Assembly (NCBI GenBank): GCA_965364515.1
Contig: CBDTXZ010000083.1
Coordinates: forward strand, 1 to 12,831
Source: JAHEDH01 sp965364515
GTDB lineage: Bacteria > Actinomycetota > Acidimicrobiia > Spongiisociales > ZC4RG35
Reading direction: 5' to 3'
DNA length: 12,831 nt
Positions 5,535 to 12,540 of this stretch are shown in pieces (the first letter of the stretch is position 1; each line of letters starts with the position of its first letter). The translations under genes were made by a program, and so were the position numbers. Under the pieces are notes generated by a model. It did not search any database. It was not told the DNA's origin and was given only the letters and a program-made list of their open reading frames with translations.

Positions 5535-5786
5535 ATGACCCTTTGGAACGTGCTCATTGCCATCGCCATCGGGTACGTGGTGTGGCGCTTGTCGATCTAC
5601 TTCGTGCGCATCCTGTCGATGTCGCCCGAGGAGATCGATCCCGACGACATCAAAGAGGTCGTGCAGGACTACAAGTGCACTGTCTGCGGGGCAGAGGTCA
5701 TCATGACGGTCGCCAACGTCTCGACCGAGAAGGCCCCCCGCCACTGCCGCGAAGAGATGGTCCCCGTCTGGCGCCCAGACGCGTGA
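5535..5786 (+). CDS. Small membrane-anchored zinc-ribbon-like protein
   Basis: An 83-residue protein. A single hydrophobic segment (about 5-26) is followed by an acidic stretch S-P-E-E-I-D-P-D-D-I-K (30-40) and a putative metal site: C48-x2-C51, then H70-C71 in A-P-R-H-C-R-E-E-M. The CxxC...HC spacing suggests a small zinc ribbon, and the ending resembles short actinobacterial zinc-ribbon proteins with P-R-H-C. With the N-terminus in the membrane, the zinc site is probably cytoplasmic (inference). The ATG at 5535 is chosen: the frame extends to a TTG at 5505, but that would overlap the inverted repeat and has no ribosome site. The Shine-Dalgarno at 5535 is also weak. Function unknown. Confidence 0.75.
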   Translation: MTLWNVLIAIAIGYVVWRLSIYFVRILSMSPEEIDPDDIKEVVQDYKCTVCGAEVIMTVANVSTEKAPRHCREEMVPVWRPDA

Positions 5787-5884
5787 TCCGCTGATCTACG
5801 GGTGCGCCGTATTCACGGGCTGCAGTGCAGTCAGCGCTCGGCAATCAGCGCGCCGCGTTCAGGAACGTGGCGTGATCAGGACAT

Positions 5885-5898
5885 GTCCGATGTCGGAC
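5885..5898. terminator. Small inverted repeat after the zinc-ribbon-like gene
   Basis: GTCCGA-TG-TCGGAC forms a 6-bp stem with a two-base loop, about 100 bases after the preceding stop and next to a GTGT-C-ACAC palindrome. Without a T run, assignment as a terminator is tentative. Confidence 0.2.
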
Positions 5899-5925
5899 TG
5901 TGTCACACACCAAGGTGACGCTGTT

Positions 5926-5979
5926 CGAGAGACCGAGAGACCGAGAGACCGAGAGACCGAGAGACCGAGAGACCGAGAG
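5926..5979. repeat. 8-bp tandem repeat (CGAGAGAC), 6.75 copies
   Basis: Six exact copies of CGAGAGAC (5926-5973) are followed by a six-base partial copy. It lies in the 226-base gap between the zinc-ribbon-like gene (stop at 5786) and the 3' end of crgA (6013). The gap otherwise holds two small inverted repeats: GTCCGA-TG-TCGGAC at 5885-5898 and GTGT-C-ACAC at 5900-5908. The exact identity of the copies points to recent slippage. No gene is seen across it. Confidence 0.9.
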
Positions 5980-6012
5980 CCGACAGCTGACAGCGGCGAG
6001 CCGCCAGGCTCG

Positions 6013-6261
6013 CTACCGGTAGTTGGTGGTCATGAAGAAGCCGGCGGCGATGAGGGCGAGCCCGAGGAGAAGCAGGTACTGATCCAGCCCGAAGACGAAG
6101 CGGATCAGAACGAGGATGGTGCCGACGATCATCAAGCCGGCCATCACGGCGACATACCAAGTAGGTGACGGATCCTCTCCGGAGTTCAAGACCGCATTGC
6201 TGGCGGTGCGTGATTTGGTCGCTCCGGAGTTCTTGGGTTTGCGTCGCTTGGATTCAGGCAT
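6013..6261 (-). CDS. crgA: Cell division protein CrgA
   Basis: An 82-residue protein with the CrgA layout: a basic N-terminus beginning M-P-E-S-K-R-R-K (mycobacterial and streptomycete CrgA start similarly), a Thr/Ser/Asn-rich linker to about residue 33, then two membrane helices (about 34-56 and 59-77) and a short tail T-T-N-Y-R. CrgA is an inner-membrane division protein that in actinobacteria interacts with FtsZ, FtsQ, FtsI and other wall factors at the septum. Its position next to a trpG-like gene and near pknB, pbpA and rodA repeats the order known from mycobacteria, which supports the call strongly for such a short protein. No clear Shine-Dalgarno precedes the ATG. Confidence 0.88.
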   Translation of the reverse strand: MPESKRRKPKNSGATKSRTASNAVLNSGEDPSPTWYVAVMAGLMIVGTILVLIRFVFGLDQYLLLLGLALIAAGFFMTTNYR

Positions 6262-6374
6262 GATTCACTGTTGATCGGCTGACGGGTCACGGTTCTGGAG
6301 CCCTACCGGCAGCGTAGTCAACTGCGCGCCAACCTATCCTCGGCCTCACATCGATTTCTCTTCCGGGACGCCCG
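6262..6374. promoter_or_regulatory. Divergent promoter region of crgA and trpG/pabA
   Basis: This 113-bp gap separates the two divergent starts. On the plus strand TATCCT (6335-6340) is a reasonable -10 for the amidotransferase gene, giving a leader of about 28 bases. On the minus strand a TTGACT (complement of 6316-6321) looks like a -35 for crgA, but no well-placed -10 follows it. Confidence 0.35.
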
Positions 6375-6941
6375 ATGCGAGTACTCGTCATCGACAACTA
6401 CGACTCGTTCACCTTCAACCTCGTCCAGTATCTGGGCGAGTTGGGAGCCGAGCCCGTCGTGGTCCGCAACGACGCCATGACCCCCGACGAGGCACGGCTT
6501 GAGGTGGCCCCGGACAGACTCGTCATCTCGCCCGGCCCGGGACGGCCCGAGGACGCCGGCTATTCGGAGGCCTTCATCAGCGAGTGGCGCAATGACCTCC
6601 CGATCCTCGGCGTATGCCTCGGGCACCAGGCGATCGCCCGAGTCTTCGGTGGGACGGTGACACTGGCGCCCGAGCCGAAACACGGCAAGACCTCGACGAT
6701 CCGACACGACGATCGCGGGGTCTTCCGGGGACTCGAACAACCGTTCACCGCGACGCGGTATCACTCCCTCGCCACGGTCGACCTGCCCGACGCACTCGAG
6801 GCTTGCGCATGGAGCACCGAGGACGGCGTGATCCAGGGCATCCGCCATGTCGAGCTGCCGATCCACGGTGTCCAGTTCCACCCTGAATCGATCATGACCA
6901 CCGAGGGGATGGCGCTCCTGGAGAACTTCCTGAAGGAGTGA
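6375..6941 (+). CDS. trpG: Glutamine amidotransferase subunit of anthranilate / aminodeoxychorismate synthase (TrpG/PabA)
   Basis: A 188-residue class I glutamine amidotransferase, the typical size of a free-standing TrpG/PabA. It hydrolyses glutamine and passes ammonia to the chorismate-binding partner (TrpE or PabB). It starts with the family signature L-V-I-D-N-Y-D-S-F-T-F-N-L (4-16); it has the oxyanion-region motif S-P-G-P-G-x-P (52-58), the nucleophile C81 in G-V-C-L-G-H-Q, and the H169/E171 pair in V-Q-F-H-P-E-S. All three catalytic residues are intact. No trpE or pabB is adjacent, and TrpG and PabA cannot be told apart by sequence alone; one protein may serve both pathways. The trpG name follows the mycobacterial gene at the same position. 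Its stop is two bases from the convergent mutY stop. Confidence 0.9.
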   Translation: MRVLVIDNYDSFTFNLVQYLGELGAEPVVVRNDAMTPDEARLEVAPDRLVISPGPGRPEDAGYSEAFISEWRNDLPILGVCLGHQAIARVFGGTVTLAPEPKHGKTSTIRHDDRGVFRGLEQPFTATRYHSLATVDLPDALEACAWSTEDGVIQGIRHVELPIHGVQFHPESIMTTEGMALLENFLKE

Positions 6942-6943
6942 GC

Positions 6944-7768
6944 TCAGCTGCCGGCGAGGGAGACCACGTCACCCCGGCGGATCACCAGCGACTCACGTGC
7001 GAGCGCCGTGGCAGCGCGGTCGGTGGTCGCGTGATCGAGACCACCCGAGGAGGCGATGGCGGACAGTTCGGTCGGCCCGTCGGCTGCAACCGCCTTGAGG
7101 ATCGCCGCTCTCGCCTGGCGCACCGAGCCCTCGTATCGGGATTGGCGGGGCGGCGGTCGGTAGACACCGGGGTCCTGACACCAGGCTTCGACCGGACACT
7201 CCCCGCACTTCGGGTCACGCGGTCTGCACAGCACTGCTCCCAGGTCCATCAGCGCCTGGTTCCATTCGGACGCGCGTGCGTGCGGCAACTCGACGTCGGC
7301 CGCCCGGTCCAGGTCGCCTCCCTCCAGCGTCGTCCCGTGCCAGCGGCTCAGGATCCGCCGGAGGTTCGTGTCGACAGCTGCAACCGGCACACCGAAGGCG
7401 AAGCAGGCGACTGCCGCGGCGGTGTACGGGCCGATTCCCGGGAGCCGACGCAGGCCGTCCACCGTCATGGGCCAGCCCGACTCGGCGATGATCGTCGCAG
7501 AACGCTGGAGATTGATCGCCCGTCGTTGGTATCCGAGGCCCGCCCACAGTCCGATGAGCTCGGCGCGATCCGAGGTTGCAAGCGCATCCGGGTCCGGGTA
7601 GCGCTCCAAGAATGCCTCCCAGGCGGGTATCACCCGGGCGATCTGGGTCTGTTGGGACATGACCTCGGAGACGAGGATCGGCCACGGATCAGATGTCGAC
7701 CGCCACGGCAGATCCCGGCCGTTCGCCCGATACCACTCGAGCAGTGCCCGAGTGCGGTCAGCCGCCAC
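6944..7768 (-). CDS. mutY: Adenine DNA glycosylase MutY
   Basis: A 274-residue A/G-specific adenine glycosylase, which removes A mispaired with 8-oxoguanine or G. Visible features are W-R-S-T-S-D-P-W (22-29), catalytic E35 in V-S-E-V-M-S-Q-Q-T-Q, a helix-hairpin-helix L-P-G-I-G-P-Y-T-A (109-117), catalytic D133 in A-A-V-D-T-N, and the 4Fe-4S ligands C181-x6-C188-x2-C191-x5-C197. The segment after residue 205 (R-Q-A-R-A-A-I-L to the end) looks like the short winged-helix-like C-terminus of actinobacterial MutY rather than the NUDIX-like domain of longer homologues. The GTG at 7768 lies inside the end of pknB, overlapping it by 11 bases, without a Shine-Dalgarno; translational coupling to pknB is likely. 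It is the last gene of the run and meets the trpG end almost directly. Confidence 0.93.
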   Translation of the reverse strand: MAADRTRALLEWYRANGRDLPWRSTSDPWPILVSEVMSQQTQIARVIPAWEAFLERYPDPDALATSDRAELIGLWAGLGYQRRAINLQRSATIIAESGWPMTVDGLRRLPGIGPYTAAAVACFAFGVPVAAVDTNLRRILSRWHGTTLEGGDLDRAADVELPHARASEWNQALMDLGAVLCRPRDPKCGECPVEAWCQDPGVYRPPPRQSRYEGSVRQARAAILKAVAADGPTELSAIASSGGLDHATTDRAATALARESLVIRRGDVVSLAGS

Positions 7769-9713
7769 CGGTGGTGGTGGTGGTGGTCGTCGTCGTGGTG
7801 GTAGGAGGCACGTACTGGCCGATCGTGACGATCATCGTCCCGCCGGCCGGAATCGTGTCTGCAGGGTTGCGACCTTGCGTCGCGATCACGCCATCGAGGG
7901 CTGGATCGGACACGAGCGTCGGCTCGGAGCGAACGGTGATGTTGTAGCCGAGGTCGTTTGCCCTCGCCTGGGCGGTCGCCACGTCGAGTCCTCTGAGATC
8001 CCCGACCACGATCGGGGGCGGTCCCTCGCTGAGAATCAGCTGCACGGCGCTGCCCGGTGCCACCTCGGTTCCGGCTTCGGGGTCGGTCCTGACCACGAGC
8101 CCCTCGTCGATGTCCTCGTTCGGTTCGGTGAGGATCTCGACGAGCAGGCCGAGGCCCTCGAGGACGGCAACCGACTCGCGTTCTTCGCGACCTTCGAGCG
8201 AGTCCCACGTGACGATGTCCGGTCCCGACGACACCACGAAGTCGACCGGTGACCCCTCATCGAGCCGTTCACCTGCGGCCGGGCTCTGACTGAGAACCTG
8301 GCCGATGGTGCCGATGTCGTCATTGGCCTCGGTGTCGACCTGACCAATCGAAAAGCCCTGTTCGAGGATCAATGCTTCTGCGGACTCCTGGTTGAGTCCG
8401 ACGATGTTGGGCACTCCGAAACGGTTCGTTCCGAGCGACACCACGACGGTGATCTCGGTTCCGACTTCCACCTGCTCGCCGGCAGCCGGTTCCGTTCGAA
8501 TCACGATGCCGGCCTCGATTTCGTCCGATGCCTCGCCGCGGGGGATGGCGTCGAGGTCGGCGCGTTGGATGATCCTGAGAGCGTCGGTCTCGGCTTGCCC
8601 GGCCACCTGTGGCACCGTCACGAGTTCTCCGCCCGAGGCGGTGGTCGTGCCCTCATTGAGCGTCTGGAACACCAGGAACACGAGTACGGCCAGGGTGGCG
8701 AGCAGCGCAAACGTTCCGACGATGAACGCGAGGTTCGACGACGGCGGCTCCTCGAGCTGGCGATAGACCTCCTCGGGCGGCACGGTCGCAGGCGGAGGCA
8801 CCGGCGTCGACATCATGCGGGTGGCGGAGTCACTGGAAGGATTCGGCGGCTGGGGAGCGCCTGTCATGACGAGCGGCTTCTCACCCTGGAGCAGCCTCCA
8901 CAGATCGGCTCGCATCGCCTCTGCGGTCTGGTAGCGGTCGTCTGGGTTCTTGGCGAGCGCTTTGAGCACGAGCGCATCGAGCTCGGGGGAGACGTCGGCG
9001 TTGAGCGAGGAAGGGGCCACGGGAGCCTGCGACACGTGCTGGTAGGCAACGGCGACCGGACTCTCGCCGCGGAACGGTGTCTGACCGGTGAGCATCTCGA
9101 AGAGGACGACGCCGAGCGAATACACGTCGGAACGCTCGTCGGCCGAATGTCCCTGGGCCTGTTCGGGGGAGAAGTAGGTGGCCGTTCCCATCACGGCGCC
9201 GGTCTTCGTCAGCTCTTGGGAATCGTCCCACGCGCGTGCGATGCCGAAATCGGTGACCTTCACCATTCCGTCGGGTGCCAGGAGGATGTTGCCGGGCTTG
9301 ATGTCGCGATGGACCAGCCCGCCCCGATGGGCAACCGAGAGCGCAGCTGCCACCTCCGAGCTGATCTCGACCGCTCTTCGAGGCAGAAGCGATCCAGACG
9401 ACTTCAGAACCTCCCGCAGCGACCGGCCGTCCACCAACTCCATGACGATGAAGTAGGTGGAGTCGAGCTGGCCCCAGTCGTAGATGCCGACGATGTTCGG
9501 GTGGGTCAGGTTGGCCGCCGCCTGCGCCTCCTTGCGGAACCGTTTGACGAAGGCCTCGTCGGTCGAGAACTGGCTGTGGAGGATCTTGATCGCCACCTTG
9601 CGGTCCAGGAGCGTGTCCATGCCCTGGTAGACGTCGGCCATGCCGCCGCGCGCAAGATGGGTGGTGAGTTCATACCGCTCGGTGAGCGCTGAAGGAGTAT
9701 CCATGGGAGTCAC
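7758..9713 (-). CDS. pknB: PASTA-domain Ser/Thr protein kinase PknB
   Basis: A 651-residue membrane kinase. The cytoplasmic kinase domain (about 14-278) has the Gly loop A-R-G-G-M-A-D-V, K43 in V-A-I-K, H135-R-D137-I-K-P-G-N142, D155-F-G and S-P-E at 182-184; T169 and T171 in the activation loop match the autophosphorylated pair of mycobacterial PknB. A Pro/Ser-rich juxtamembrane linker (280-326) leads to one membrane helix (328-351) and four extracellular PASTA domains (about 364-428, 431-497, 499-564, 567-633), expected to sense peptidoglycan fragments. The third lacks the usual V-P start. The C-terminus is V-P-P, eleven threonines and three glycines. The start is either GTG 9713 or the in-frame ATG at 9704; neither has a Shine-Dalgarno. 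The gene is 55 bases after pbpA. Confidence 0.95.
   Translation of the reverse strand: MTPMDTPSALTERYELTTHLARGGMADVYQGMDTLLDRKVAIKILHSQFSTDEAFVKRFRKEAQAAANLTHPNIVGIYDWGQLDSTYFIVMELVDGRSLREVLKSSGSLLPRRAVEISSEVAAALSVAHRGGLVHRDIKPGNILLAPDGMVKVTDFGIARAWDDSQELTKTGAVMGTATYFSPEQAQGHSADERSDVYSLGVVLFEMLTGQTPFRGESPVAVAYQHVSQAPVAPSSLNADVSPELDALVLKALAKNPDDRYQTAEAMRADLWRLLQGEKPLVMTGAPQPPNPSSDSATRMMSTPVPPPATVPPEEVYRQLEEPPSSNLAFIVGTFALLATLAVLVFLVFQTLNEGTTTASGGELVTVPQVAGQAETDALRIIQRADLDAIPRGEASDEIEAGIVIRTEPAAGEQVEVGTEITVVVSLGTNRFGVPNIVGLNQESAEALILEQGFSIGQVDTEANDDIGTIGQVLSQSPAAGERLDEGSPVDFVVSSGPDIVTWDSLEGREERESVAVLEGLGLLVEILTEPNEDIDEGLVVRTDPEAGTEVAPGSAVQLILSEGPPPIVVGDLRGLDVATAQARANDLGYNITVRSEPTLVSDPALDGVIATQGRNPADTIPAGGTMIVTIGQYVPPTTTTTTTTTTTGGG
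7770..7802 (-). repeat. Threonine codon repeat at the end of pknB
   Basis: Eleven consecutive Thr codons. Read on the plus strand they are six GGT, three CGT and two GGT, meaning ACC and ACG codons on the minus strand. The run lies directly upstream of the mutY GTG start (7768). As triplet repeats, length changes would alter the tail without shifting frame. Confidence 0.9.
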
Positions 9714-9768
9714 AAGAGTCTACGGCACCCTTCGTTCCTGTCAGGCAACTCGGCGCGGGCCTGGAGCC

Positions 9769-11232
9769 TCATCCTGTCGACCCTCTGACGAGATACCGCT
9801 CCATCAGCGTTCCAGCGATCGGGGCCGCCACCGACCCTCCCGTGCCGGACTCGCCGAGCGGGCCGCCGTCCTCGAGCATCACTGCGATGGCGATCTGGGG
9901 CGTCTCGACCGGGGCGAATCCGACGAACCACACCACCGGACGGCCCGGCTCGGGGAGCGCGGTCCCGGTCTTGCCTGCCACCCGGACCCCCGGGATCGAA
10001 GCCTGCTGGCCCGTCCCGGCAGTGACGACCCGCTCCATCATCTGTTCGAGGACGATCGCGGTGGCCGGGGACATCGCCCGTCCGATGAGCCTGGGGTCGG
10101 TCGTCTCCCGCGCAACCCCATCGGCATCGAACACCTGTGAGACGACGAAAGGCTGGGCCACCTCGCCGTCATTGGCGATGGCGGCGGCGACCATGGCCAT
10201 CTGGAGTGGGGTCACCCTCACGTCGCGTTCACCGATGCCGCTCTGTGCCAGCGCAGCCGGATCCTCCTCGAGTGACGACGCCGGGAAGGTCGACTGTGCC
10301 AACTCCCAAGGGAATGCGATCGGGCGATCGAACCCGAACGCGGAGGCAGTGTTCCCGATTGCAGCCGCGCCGACCCTGACTGCGAGCTCTGCGAACACGG
10401 TGTTGCACGAGCGGACCAGAGCCCGCTGGAGCGTGACGGACACGCCGTCTGCGCACGGGCCGCCGTCTGCGTTACCGATCGTCGCCGTCGACCCCGGGAG
10501 TTGATAGACGACCGGATCGTCGAAGGTCGTCTCGGGGCCGGCGATCCCGGCTTCGACGGCAGCTGCAGCGACGACTGTCTTGAAGACCGATCCCGGCGGG
10601 TAGAGCTCCGCCCCGGCCCGGTCCCGGATCGGCTCGTCCGGGTCGTCGAGGACGCTCTGGCGGTTCGCCACCGCGCTGGGCCCGAGGAAAGTGTTCGGGT
10701 CGTAGCTCGGCGAAGAGACATAGGCGAGAACGGCACCCGAGGAGGGCTCGAGAGCGACCACCGCACCGCGACGGCCCTCGAGAGCCTCGAATGCAGCCTG
10801 CTGTAGGTCGGCGTCGATGGTGACGAGGAGGTTCTCGGGACGGAGGTCGCGCCCGAACAGCGCCGAGATCACGTCGGAGATCGTCAGATCGCGACGGCTC
10901 CGCAGCTCGTCCCGGTAAGCCTCCTCCAACCCGGCTTCACCGACCAGACGGGATGTGTACCCGACGAGGTGGGCGTAGGCCGCCTCCTCGGGATACTCCC
11001 GCTGGAACGCCTGGGGGTCGTCGGGGTCAGGAACCGACTGTGCGAGCACCGTGCCGGCGCTCGTCACGATCAAGCCGCGCTCTTTGCCGCTGATGTTGAT
11101 GGCGGTGCGCACGTTGCGCGGATCGGAGCGGTATCCGTCGGCGCCGAGCACCTGGAACCAGGTGAGTGCGCCCAGCAGCAATCCGAAGCCCACGAACACC
11201 AGCGTTGCCATCCGCCGCATCGGCCCGTTCAT
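9769..11232 (-). CDS. pbpA: Penicillin-binding protein A (class B transpeptidase)
   Basis: A 487-residue class B PBP, close to mycobacterial PbpA in length. It cross-links peptidoglycan beside the SEDS glycosyltransferase encoded just upstream. An N-terminal signal anchor (about 9-28) puts the rest outside the membrane. A short N-terminal domain with R-G-L-I-V-T-S-A-G-T-V-L-A (52-64) precedes the transpeptidase domain with S215-V-F-K218 (SxxK), S275-C-N277 (SxN) and K421-T-G-T-A (KTG box), all intact. Two cysteines, C260 and C276, flank the second motif and could pair (inference). Its ATG overlaps the stop of the SEDS gene in an ATGA, so the two are translationally coupled. Confidence 0.95.
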   Translation of the reverse strand: MNGPMRRMATLVFVGFGLLLGALTWFQVLGADGYRSDPRNVRTAINISGKERGLIVTSAGTVLAQSVPDPDDPQAFQREYPEEAAYAHLVGYTSRLVGEAGLEEAYRDELRSRRDLTISDVISALFGRDLRPENLLVTIDADLQQAAFEALEGRRGAVVALEPSSGAVLAYVSSPSYDPNTFLGPSAVANRQSVLDDPDEPIRDRAGAELYPPGSVFKTVVAAAAVEAGIAGPETTFDDPVVYQLPGSTATIGNADGGPCADGVSVTLQRALVRSCNTVFAELAVRVGAAAIGNTASAFGFDRPIAFPWELAQSTFPASSLEEDPAALAQSGIGERDVRVTPLQMAMVAAAIANDGEVAQPFVVSQVFDADGVARETTDPRLIGRAMSPATAIVLEQMMERVVTAGTGQQASIPGVRVAGKTGTALPEPGRPVVWFVGFAPVETPQIAIAVMLEDGGPLGESGTGGSVAAPIAGTLMERYLVRGSTG

Positions 11233-12527
11233 CGCGACGCCTCCTCGTGGGAGATGCCGAGGAGCAGCGCAATCAACATGAAGTTGCCGACGAGAGCGGA
11301 TCCGCCGTAGGACATGAACGGGAGGGCGATCCCTGTGAGCGGCACGACCCGCAGAACGCCACCGATGATCAGAAAGGTCTGGATCGCGAACACGAACGTG
11401 AGACCGAATGCCAGCAGCTTGTTGAAACGGTCGCGCGATCGCAGGGCGATCCCGAAGCCGGCGGCAACGGTGAGGGCGTAGCAGGCCAGCACGGCCACGG
11501 TGCCCGCAAAACCGAACTCCTCTCCGACTGCGGCGAACACGAAGTCGGTGATGGCGTTGGGGATCAGCTCAGGTTGGCCGAGGCCCGGCCCGGATCCTGC
11601 GAGGCTGCCGGTGCCCATCCCGAAGATGCCCTGGGCGACCTGGTATCCGGCATCCTCGAACGCTCCGAACGGGTCGATCCACGCGCTCACCCGACGCTGC
11701 ACATGATCGAACATCTGCCACGATGCCACTCCGCCGATCACGATCAGGATGCCCCCGCCGACGAGGTATCCACCTTCCCCGGTCGCGACGTACAGCATCG
11801 CGATGAACACTCCGAAGAGCAGCAGCGAGGCTCCGAGGTCGCGCTGGGAGATGAGAATCCCGAGACTGCCGAGCCACACCACCAGCAGTGGCCCGAGCTG
11901 GCGAGGCTCGGGCAGCCTGAGCCGTCCGATCCGTCGGTGTGCCCCGGTGAGCGCAGGCTGGCGATCGGCCAGGTACGAGGCCAGGAACACCACGAACAGG
12001 AGTTTCGCAACCTCTCCCGGCTGGAAGTTGAGCTGGGTGATGAACAGGTCGATCTCGATCCACAGCCGCGACCCGTTGACTTCCAGGCCACGAATCGGAA
12101 GCGGCCCGTCCGACGGCAGCAACGGCAAGAGCAACAGGGCAACGGCGACCAGGAGCCCGACGTTGCGATAGCGTCTGAGCGCCGCCAGTCCGTTTCGCCA
12201 CAGCCACGCCAGCACCAGGGTTCCGAGCGCTGCCCCGATCAGAAGCCACCATCGCTGGAGGCCGGCTCGATATGGATTGAGTCGGAAGATCTCGATGAAC
12301 CCGAATCCGGCGATGACTGCGACCGGGGGGAGCAGATGCGGAGCGGCCTCAGGGGCGAATCGCCGGGCCGCCACGAACATCCCGCCGAATGCGAACAGGA
12401 CGGTGGCGAAGGTGAGCCCGACCTCGGCGTCGACCGTGCCCTGTGCGGCGAAGTTGACCAGGCTCACGCCGAACGCCGCGAGCGCGGCAGCTCCGACGAT
12501 CAGGGCGGGCTGAAGATCGCGGGTCAT
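11229..12527 (-). CDS. rodA: SEDS-family peptidoglycan glycosyltransferase (RodA/FtsW)
   Basis: A 432-residue polytopic membrane protein. It polymerises lipid II into glycan strands with its class B PBP partner. SEDS hallmarks are F-Q-P-G-E-V-A-K-L at about 168-176, the extracellular stretch A-G-S-G-P-G-L-G-Q-P-E with the following I-P-N-A-I-T-D-F-V-F-A-A-V-G-E-E-F-G-F, and P-L-T-G-I-A-L-P-F-M-S-Y-G-G-S near the end. About ten or more hydrophobic segments are visible, including extra N-terminal helices as in actinobacterial RodA. FtsW and RodA are hard to tell apart; RodA is favoured because the gene sits between pstP and pbpA as in mycobacteria. The stop overlaps the pbpA start by four bases and the start is 13 bases from the pstP stop, so all are co-transcribed. 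Confidence 0.9.
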   Translation of the reverse strand: MTRDLQPALIVGAAALAAFGVSLVNFAAQGTVDAEVGLTFATVLFAFGGMFVAARRFAPEAAPHLLPPVAVIAGFGFIEIFRLNPYRAGLQRWWLLIGAALGTLVLAWLWRNGLAALRRYRNVGLLVAVALLLLPLLPSDGPLPIRGLEVNGSRLWIEIDLFITQLNFQPGEVAKLLFVVFLASYLADRQPALTGAHRRIGRLRLPEPRQLGPLLVVWLGSLGILISQRDLGASLLLFGVFIAMLYVATGEGGYLVGGGILIVIGGVASWQMFDHVQRRVSAWIDPFGAFEDAGYQVAQGIFGMGTGSLAGSGPGLGQPELIPNAITDFVFAAVGEEFGFAGTVAVLACYALTVAAGFGIALRSRDRFNKLLAFGLTFVFAIQTFLIIGGVLRVVPLTGIALPFMSYGGSALVGNFMLIALLLGISHEEASR

Positions 12528-12540
12528 GCGACCGGGCCGA

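Noticed and set aside
5926..5979. CRISPR-like repeat
   Set aside because: Units are 8 bp and contiguous, with no spacers.
5872..6168. 98-residue plus-strand open frame through the 8-bp repeat
   Set aside because: Its repeated E-T-E-R-P-R-D-R comes from the minisatellite and the rest is antisense to crgA.
6939..6946. Terminator between trpG and mutY
   Set aside because: The two convergent stops are only two bases apart and no hairpin with a suitable tail is visible there.
6938..7804. 288-residue plus-strand open frame opposite mutY, ending in a Trp run
   Set aside because: It is a shadow of mutY; the Trp run is the antisense of the Thr codons.
8565..9692. 375-residue plus-strand open frame opposite pknB
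   Set aside because: It is a shadow of the kinase gene, rich in Arg and His with no recognisable domain.
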